Shown one piece after another: positions 24,095-29,483 of a stretch of DNA of 29,483 nt. The notes under the pieces were generated by a model. The model did not search any database. It was not told the origin of the DNA and saw only the letters and a list, made by a program, of their open reading frames with translations. Each line of letters begins with the position of its first letter. Within the stretch, counting starts at the first letter, position 1. The position numbers and the translations under genes were made by a program. The stretch is from a virus. The DNA lies in the IMG/VR virus record IMGVR_UViG_3300014838_000062, positions 1 through 29,483 of that record; one strand, given 5' to 3'.

Positions 24095-26203
24095 ATGTAT
24101 TTTAACCATGCCTTTCACAAGCTGTTTGTAGGAACTCATGCTTCCCAGACAGCTTCTGGTACCCTCTCAGGAGTGGACACAGGCTTTTTGAGCACCTCAG
24201 GTGTTCAATCAGTTCAATTATCTAATACCTCTGCTCCTTATGGACTAGGTGTAGGAACTTTTGGTTTATTCTTCCAAGATCCAGTTTTAGGTCTTGTATC
24301 AGTAAATGCATCTTCAACTGCAATTACTACAGGTAAACCATTATTACTAGCTGCATCTCAGCTTTATCAAAATGATAAGATCAGTCCTTTTATTGGAGGA
24401 ATGAAGGAAAGTAATAAATCTAAACTCATTAATCCTAAATTTGTATCTAGGTTTATCCGTGTAGATCCATGTACTCCTAACCAGAATGTAATCCATATAG
24501 GTAATACTCCGTTTACAGCTGGTTCTGGTATTACAACCGGAACTATTGGAACTCCTGGAACAGGATATACTAATGGTACATATTATAATGTATCTTTCTC
24601 AACTAATAATCTAGGATCAGGGGCACTTGCTACAGTTACTGTAGCTGGTGGTGTAGTTACTGTAGTAACAATTACTAATCCAGGCTCTGGTTATAAAGTA
24701 GGTGATACTTTAACTAGTCCAGTTGGGATTCCTTATACTGCAGGTACACTGATGGTTTATACTGTCAATGTAGTTACTGGTGAGAATGCAACTTGTAATT
24801 TCCAATTCTTATGTGATGAAACTTACTACTTACGTATTGATGTTAAGGGATCCCCTGCATTAAGAACTTTAAGTCGTAATGCATACTGGAATATGGATTA
24901 TTACACAGGATGCTGCCCAGCAAACTGTATAGCTCCACTTCCTATTGATAGTACTCTTGCTATGATTGGATGGGCTCAACAGATTATAGACAGTAAAATT
25001 GTAGGACCTTATATATTACCTGTGGTTTATGACCAAAATGGTGGTGCATGGTATTCTCCTGGAACCTCTGGTGAGTTCTTTAATAACCCTAAAGAGCCTG
25101 GAATTGGTACAGTTACTATTGTAAATGGAGGTACTGGTTATACTAATGGTACTTTCTATAATGTACAATTTGGTACTCTGGATCAAACTCCTAGTAATGG
25201 TTCTGGTGCAACAGCTACAGTAGTAGTTTCTGGTGGTGTTGTTACTACTGTTACTATTACAGAGCAAGGTACTGGTTACACAGTAGGTGACCTGATAAAA
25301 CTTCCTCTATTGGAAGGTGCTAATGATAATGCTGTATTCTCAGTGGCTACTAATATTGTTCCAACTTGGAATAACTACGTATCTCCTGGATATATTACAG
25401 GAAAATCAGCTGGTATGTCTCTTACAGGTGCTTATGTAGATACCCGTTTTGGAGATTGTACTTTCTATCCAAGTGATTGGTTTGAAAAACAACCAGTTAA
25501 TATCTATGCATCCATGGTAGATGAAACAGGAGATCCTTGTGCCTTCACAGCTATCTGTGTAGAAACACAATGTAATCCTCGTCAAGCTATGGGTCTTGGA
25601 GAACAAGTTATCCGTGACTTGATCTTATCTGAAAGTTACTTACAGAATTACTTTAACACAGGTAAGGATCTAAGAATCCGTGAGATTACTCAAGGATATG
25701 ATGTAACTGCATCTATTCATAGAGGTAACTTATATACTCGTTACCAGATCCTGCATAATGTTCCAAGGAATTATAACCCAACTGGCATCTTTGATAATGA
25801 TCAGTATTTACTGGAAATTATTACCAATGGGGTTAGTGCAACCTTTGAGACAGTTATGTCTACTTGGTTATCAGCTTGTGGATGTAATGCAGTTCTAGAA
25901 CTAGTTCAGTGTCAGCTTGCAGCATGTCCTACAGGATGTCCTGCTATTACAGTGGCTACAGTAACTGCTACTGGCACAAGAACAGTTGCTTATAGTTCTT
26001 CTGCTGCTGCTTCTGGAGGATTATCTCCTTACAATTATGAAGTTAGTTCAGGAGTATTACCTACTGGAATTACTATCAATTCTAGTACTGGTTTAGTATC
26101 TGGTACTCCAACAGTAGATGGTGTGTATGACTTTACAGTAACTGCAACAGACAGCAATGGATGTCCAGGAAGTACTGCTCAGATCATTACTATAACAGGT
26201 TAA
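24095..26203 (+). CDS. Large virion structural protein with two inserted repeat domains and an Ig-like end
   Basis: A 702-residue protein starting MYFNHAFHKLFVGTHASQT. The core (residues 1-145, 210-335, 405-620) looks like a conserved virion protein with Cys-containing loops (DYYTGCCPANC, AFTAICVETQCNPRQA). Two 60-residue insertions, about 149-208 and 336-400, share the pattern GTGYTNGTxYNV...GSGA.ATV.V.GGVVT.VTI...G.GY.VGD. Residues 625-702 form an He_PIG-type Ig-like domain (LPTGITINSSTGLVSGTP, YDFTVTATDSNGC). CGT Arg codons suggest strong expression. A strong terminator follows. Likely role: abundant collar, tail-barrel or capsid-surface protein; the exact part is not resolved. Confidence 0.65.
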   Translation: MYFNHAFHKLFVGTHASQTASGTLSGVDTGFLSTSGVQSVQLSNTSAPYGLGVGTFGLFFQDPVLGLVSVNASSTAITTGKPLLLAASQLYQNDKISPFIGGMKESNKSKLINPKFVSRFIRVDPCTPNQNVIHIGNTPFTAGSGITTGTIGTPGTGYTNGTYYNVSFSTNNLGSGALATVTVAGGVVTVVTITNPGSGYKVGDTLTSPVGIPYTAGTLMVYTVNVVTGENATCNFQFLCDETYYLRIDVKGSPALRTLSRNAYWNMDYYTGCCPANCIAPLPIDSTLAMIGWAQQIIDSKIVGPYILPVVYDQNGGAWYSPGTSGEFFNNPKEPGIGTVTIVNGGTGYTNGTFYNVQFGTLDQTPSNGSGATATVVVSGGVVTTVTITEQGTGYTVGDLIKLPLLEGANDNAVFSVATNIVPTWNNYVSPGYITGKSAGMSLTGAYVDTRFGDCTFYPSDWFEKQPVNIYASMVDETGDPCAFTAICVETQCNPRQAMGLGEQVIRDLILSESYLQNYFNTGKDLRIREITQGYDVTASIHRGNLYTRYQILHNVPRNYNPTGIFDNDQYLLEIITNGVSATFETVMSTWLSACGCNAVLELVQCQLAACPTGCPAITVATVTATGTRTVAYSSSAAASGGLSPYNYEVSSGVLPTGITINSSTGLVSGTPTVDGVYDFTVTATDSNGCPGSTAQIITITG

Positions 26204-26221
26204 TAATTAATTATCTAAGAT

Positions 26222-26260
26222 AACGGGGGAGGAGAAGTTAAATAAGCTTCCTCTTTCCCC
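26222..26260 (+). terminator. Rho-independent terminator after the large structural gene
   Basis: AACGGGG at 26222-26228 pairs with CCCCGTT at 26247-26253, extended inside by GAGGA with TCCTC, followed by TTTCTTTTT to 26260. It is the strongest terminator-like structure in the window and separates the abundant structural gene from the downstream tail genes. Confidence 0.88.
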
Positions 26261-26283
26261 GTTTCTTTTTATAACTTTATAGT

Positions 26284-26838
26284 ATGGCACAACACAGATT
26301 AAGCTTAGAAGTTCCTCACATAGTTAATACTTGCATTCTACCAGTTTATGATACAAGTATATATTCACCAGAGGTACCTACTACATGTCCTATACTAGCT
26401 ATTACGCCTCCAGGATTCTGGCAGGCTACTCAGTTAGGTAACAGAGCTCCACAGTTCATAGCTAATTTATCAGCATGTGACCTAGGAATACAACTATCTA
26501 ATTGTGATAATTATAACAATGTCTTAGTAGATGGATTATATATTATAAGATGGAGTCTTTCTCCTAATGATATAGTCTTTGTAGAATATAATCACTTAAG
26601 GATAGCTACAGTACTAACTACTTACATGAAAATATTATGTCATCTTAATTTAGCAGCATGTGAGCCAGATAAAGAAACTCAACAGAAGATAGTAAGATTA
26701 CAGTTTATAAGAACGCTTTTTGATGCTGCAATAGCCAAGGTAGAAGTAGCTCACCAACCAGAAGCTGGAATGCAGATTTATAATTATGCAAGGACTCAGC
26801 TTAACAAGCTGGGCCGTTATTATAACTGTGCATGTTAA
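26284..26838 (+). CDS. Ring/tail-hub-type structural protein
   Basis: A 184-residue protein starting MAQHRLSLEVPHIVNTCILPVYD. The N-terminal half is a beta-rich domain (YDTSIYSPEVPTTCPILAITPPGFW, LVDGLYIIRWSLSPNDIVFVEYNHLR), and the C-terminal half is helical (TTYMKILCHLN, KIVRLQFIRTLFDAAIAKVEVA) with a Cys-containing end (YYNCAC). The layout, a beta-domain plus helical hairpin, and its place between two structural genes fit a ring or hub subunit of the short crAss-like tail. The ATG follows the terminator by 23 nt. Exact ring assignment not possible here. Confidence 0.6.
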   Translation: MAQHRLSLEVPHIVNTCILPVYDTSIYSPEVPTTCPILAITPPGFWQATQLGNRAPQFIANLSACDLGIQLSNCDNYNNVLVDGLYIIRWSLSPNDIVFVEYNHLRIATVLTTYMKILCHLNLAACEPDKETQQKIVRLQFIRTLFDAAIAKVEVAHQPEAGMQIYNYARTQLNKLGRYYNCAC

Positions 26839-26857
26839 CTAACCAACAACCAACAAT

Positions 26858-27028
26858 ATGCAACAATGCTCAAATTGCAAAACTGGTCTCTCTTGTGGAT
26901 GCCAGCGTAGAATAGCTTCAGATGGGAAACCAGTGTGTACTCATTGTATAGCTAGATATGAATTAGCATTACAACAACAAAGAAATAAACCACCTGTACA
27001 GGTTAACAATATACAAGTAGCAAAGTAA
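26858..27028 (+). CDS. Small CxxC zinc-finger-like protein
   Basis: A 56-residue protein starting MQQCSNCKTGLSCGCQRRIA. Cysteines are arranged CxxC...CGC followed by CTHC at about residue 29, a compact zinc-binding pattern, and the rest is a Gln-rich helix with a polar tail. The start has the doubled leader CTAACCAACAACCAACAAT. It lies 4 nt before the next, also Cys-rich, gene. Function unknown; it could be a chaperone or minor component for its Cys-rich neighbours. Confidence 0.65.
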   Translation: MQQCSNCKTGLSCGCQRRIASDGKPVCTHCIARYELALQQQRNKPPVQVNNIQVAK

Positions 27029-27032
27029 GAAC

Positions 27033-28253
27033 ATGGCATGTTACCTTTTAACAGATTGTAAGAACATTAAGCCACAAATAGTGGTATCTAATAATCTTAG
27101 TGCCTACCTATTACCAGTAGGTACTACTATTACAATCTCTACCTTAGGTGCAACATGTTGGTTAGTTACAACAGCTCTTACCTGTGAAGAAGCAGTAACA
27201 TTACCTGATACTATAATTATAAAGACGTACCAGAACTGTGCTGCATGCTCTTTTATATTTACAGGTCAGAATGGAAGTCTTGAAGGAGATAATGGAGGAT
27301 TTCTTCCACTTCAAACATGTTATCTTTTAACTGATTGTAATACTACTAATCCTCAGGCTCCTATAGTTATTACTAATAATTATTTAGCATATGTAGGATC
27401 AGTAGTTAAAATATCCACTCTAAATGGAGGAGTAACCTGCTGGCAGGTAACTGCTTCTGAAAATTGTATAGGAGCCATATCCTTAGATGATGAGTCTATA
27501 GTAAGTATATTTAGTACGTGTCTAGTATGTAATCCACCACTTATACCCATATGCTATAGACTAACTGATTGTACAGGAGTAACTCCCTCTATACTAGTAA
27601 ATACAGATTTGAGTTCTATAATTGGACTAGTAATTAATAATGTAGTTACTCTATCCGGACCAGTAGTGCCATCTATAACATGTTGGACAGTTACTCTATT
27701 TGGACCATCTAGTAGTGGAATATCTCTTATAAGCTATAACGTAAATGCATTTGAGAATTGTGCTTGTTGCCTACCACAACCAGTACCTCCTCCTATAGTA
27801 CTTCCTCCAAGGATAATTCCAGATCCTGTAGTAGATTACTATAGAGTAACTATGTCTCCTTGTGAGATAGATACTACTATTAACTTTTGTGAATCATACT
27901 GGAATTTAACAAAGAAACTAAGATTTGGGATAACTACATGTGAGTGGAACAAAGATTCTACTCAACTTTGGGTAGAGCAGCAACTAGTACAGTTACAGAA
28001 TAGTTTTAATCCATTATACTGTATAGAGGGAGATAATAATCCTCCTCCGTTTCAGCAAAATCCTTGTAGTCAATGTGCACCTAATCCATGTTCATGTGGT
28101 AGAAATCCACAACGCCCTTTGGGAAAGTGTGGATGTCACACTATATTTGCAGGAGTACCTTGTAGAGAACATGAAGTACCTCAGACTTATATCTTATGGA
28201 GTGATCTAGGAATACTAAACTGGAGTTGTGAAAATCCATTACTAAACGAATAA
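27033..28253 (+). CDS. Cys-rich triple-repeat tail protein
   Basis: A 406-residue protein with three tandem repeats of about 80 residues that begin CYLLTDC (residue 3), CYLLTDC (residue 96) and CYRLTDC (residue 174). Each has a later TCWxVT motif and ends in CxxC or CACC. A Pro-rich hinge (PQPVPPPIVLPPRIIPDP) leads to a distinct C-terminal domain with YRVTMSPCEIDTTINFCES and a dense Cys cluster (NPCSQCAPNPCSCG, GKCGCHTIF). The repeats look like small beta-domains stabilised by Cys pairs or metal. The position among ring and fiber genes suggests a tail or muzzle-region protein. The first 4 nt overlap no other gene. Confidence 0.65.
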   Translation: MACYLLTDCKNIKPQIVVSNNLSAYLLPVGTTITISTLGATCWLVTTALTCEEAVTLPDTIIIKTYQNCAACSFIFTGQNGSLEGDNGGFLPLQTCYLLTDCNTTNPQAPIVITNNYLAYVGSVVKISTLNGGVTCWQVTASENCIGAISLDDESIVSIFSTCLVCNPPLIPICYRLTDCTGVTPSILVNTDLSSIIGLVINNVVTLSGPVVPSITCWTVTLFGPSSSGISLISYNVNAFENCACCLPQPVPPPIVLPPRIIPDPVVDYYRVTMSPCEIDTTINFCESYWNLTKKLRFGITTCEWNKDSTQLWVEQQLVQLQNSFNPLYCIEGDNNPPPFQQNPCSQCAPNPCSCGRNPQRPLGKCGCHTIFAGVPCREHEVPQTYILWSDLGILNWSCENPLLNE

Positions 28254-28262
28254 CTATATATC

Positions 28263-28793
28263 ATGTTAACTATATCCAAGAGAATTGATCAACTAGCCTC
28301 AGCTCCACTGCTTACTTTACAGGCTCTTATACCAGTAGTTCCTGCAGGTACAACAGATGCCACTTCAGCTACTTTACAACAGATAGCTAACTTATTACCT
28401 CCTAATAATACTCTAGTGTTTAAACAGAGTTTTTCAGGGGCTACTCTTCAGAATATTAATACCTCTGCTATTACTCTATTACCAGCACCAGGAGTTAATC
28501 TGCTTTATGCTATTATTCCTGGAACAGCTTATATTAAATATGTATTTGGTACTGTAGTGTATAATTTTGGAATTGGAGGTCTTCAACTTAATAATAATGC
28601 AGTACTTGGAACTATAACTCAAGCCCAGATAAATTCAGCAGTGAGCATTACTGAAGGATTTAGTACTCTAGTTACTCCAGGTACTAATACAACTAATCAA
28701 CCATTGTTACTTTTTGCTCCAGGAGCTAATGCAACAACTGGAGATGGGATCCTTACCATAGCTTTTGATTACAGAATAATTGATTTAACTTAG
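28263..28793 (+). CDS. Fiber/collar-like structural protein
   Basis: A 176-residue protein starting MLTISKRIDQLASAPLLTLQAL, a short N-terminal anchor of the kind that begins phage fibers (KRIDQLA...LIPVVPAGTTDATSATLQQI). The rest is beta-rich with an aromatic strand pattern (LLYAIIPGTAYIKYVFG, GILTIAFDYRIIDL). The stop is TAG, one of three in the window. Likely role: small tail or collar fiber subunit. The neighbouring genes, Cys-rich protein and fiber-type protein, support this. Confidence 0.6.
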   Translation: MLTISKRIDQLASAPLLTLQALIPVVPAGTTDATSATLQQIANLLPPNNTLVFKQSFSGATLQNINTSAITLLPAPGVNLLYAIIPGTAYIKYVFGTVVYNFGIGGLQLNNNAVLGTITQAQINSAVSITEGFSTLVTPGTNTTNQPLLLFAPGANATTGDGILTIAFDYRIIDLT

Positions 28794-28836
28794 GATATAT
28801 AGATAATTTTTTGTAGATTATATAAACAGAACTAAG

Positions 28837-29483
28837 ATGCTTCCAAATTCACAATTTAATACTAATCAAGCAGGATGTACTCCCGTTGCATCTAACTGTG
28901 TTCTTTGGACAGGTCCTAATCTGCCCTGCATTCAGTTATGTACTGGAGATTCTATAAGTGATGTTACAGCTAAGCTTGCTCAACAGTTATGTGCACTACT
29001 ACAAGAAGTAAATATCTCTAATTTTAGTGCTGCTCTTCTTTGTTTTGATCCTTTATGTCCTGTTCCTCAGAATCTTACTGATATTATTAACTTCATTATT
29101 AATGAGTTATGTGTACTAAAAACAGGACAAGCTGCAGGACCAGGCACTAACGGATGTCCTGATTGTACTATTACAGTAGCTCCTTGTTTTTATACTACTA
29201 ATCCTCAGGGAGATGTAATAACTACTATGCAGCTTACTGCATATGCTCAGGCTATAGGAGTTCAGGTATGTAGTATATTAAACCAGATTACTACTATTAA
29301 TAGTACACTAACCTCTTATGGAGTTAGAATAACTAATCTTGAGAATAGAATTATTACTCCTTATACTCCTCCTTTAGTCCCACCAACATGCTTATCAACA
29401 ACTTCTACAGATATAGTAAGTGCTATAGTTCTTGTTACCTCTACCTTATGTAGTTTACAAGCAGCTACTGGACTTCCTAATGC
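28837..29483 (+). CDS. Cys-containing tail/fiber protein, 3' end cut by window
   Basis: The frame starts with ATG at 28837 (MLPNSQFNTNQAGCTPVASN) and stays open to the end of the window, giving at least 215 residues. The segment NCVLWTGPNLPCIQLCTGD followed by SISDVTAKLAQQLC is a motif I associate with crAss-like tail appendage proteins, where a small Cys-containing head precedes helical and coiled segments. The motif recurs loosely (DCTITVAPCF...TTMQLTAYAQAIGVQVC, then TCLSTTSTDIVSAIVLVTSTLC), which suggests repeated modules. Likely role: trimeric tail fiber or appendage. It is 43 nt after the previous gene. Confidence 0.65.
   Translation, partial: MLPNSQFNTNQAGCTPVASNCVLWTGPNLPCIQLCTGDSISDVTAKLAQQLCALLQEVNISNFSAALLCFDPLCPVPQNLTDIINFIINELCVLKTGQAAGPGTNGCPDCTITVAPCFYTTNPQGDVITTMQLTAYAQAIGVQVCSILNQITTINSTLTSYGVRITNLENRIITPYTPPLVPPTCLSTTSTDIVSAIVLVTSTLCSLQAATGLPN

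Noticed and set aside
5642-28793. Possible TAG recoding (amber to Gln), known in some crAss-like phages
   Set aside because: Stops are mostly TAA, and TAG ends the genes at 5642, 16336 and 28793. No in-frame TAG occurs inside any long gene, and reading through these three adds only short tails.
1-29483. tRNA genes, CRISPR arrays, insertion sequences
   Set aside because: No cloverleaf, no regularly spaced repeats and no transposase were seen on either strand.

Overview
This window looks like the structural and packaging module of a crAss-like phage (order Crassvirales, podovirus morphology) that infects a member of the Bacteroidota. The DNA is AT-rich, and every gene I can support lies on the + strand with the standard code. 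The gene order is: large terminase, portal, scaffold-like protein, major capsid protein, head fiber, ring/neck protein, then Cys-rich tail proteins. An IHF-like gene and a RecB-type nuclease sit just before the terminase. Start codons are preceded by A/C-rich leaders rather than clear Shine-Dalgarno sequences, and promoter-like sites resemble the Bacteroidota TTTG / TAnnTTTG type.

Layout. 1-2334: C-terminal part of a tail-fiber-like protein. 2353-3828: small accessory and membrane proteins, ending in a holin-like protein and a terminator. 3982-5839: a new transcription unit with a probable cell-wall-acting protein (H...WSxGC motif), a PGDYG-like protein and a small gene that appears to end in a programmed -1 frameshift. 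5855-9219: an HTH-like protein, an IHF/HU-like protein, a Cys-rich zinc protein, an intein-split PD-(D/E)XK nuclease and a protein of unknown function beside the terminase. 9216-12518: large terminase with its own intein. 12524-13287: a free-standing copy of a major-capsid domain and a decayed GIY-YIG/NUMOD protein. 13298-16336: portal gene split by a group IA intron. 16431-19558: scaffold-like protein, a GIY-YIG fragment and the major capsid protein. 19630-20493: a free-standing LAGLIDADG endonuclease. 20501-29483: head fiber, ring and tail proteins, with the last gene cut by the window end.

How it fits together. The genes form a virion assembly line: nuclease and terminase process and package DNA through the portal into a capsid built from scaffold and major capsid protein, and the ring, collar and tail-fiber proteins complete the particle. 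Selfish elements have colonised the most conserved steps: an intein in the nuclease active site, an intein in the terminase ATP-binding loop, an intron in the portal gene, a homing endonuclease behind the capsid gene, and two GIY-YIG relics. Both inteins lack a nucleophile at residue 1 and carry the Trp-Cys-Thr signature of class 3 inteins. The most notable items are the frameshift cassette at 5633-5670, the pair of class 3 inteins, the stand-alone capsid-domain paralog, and a T4-like hairpin/promoter arrangement that may control the free-standing endonuclease.
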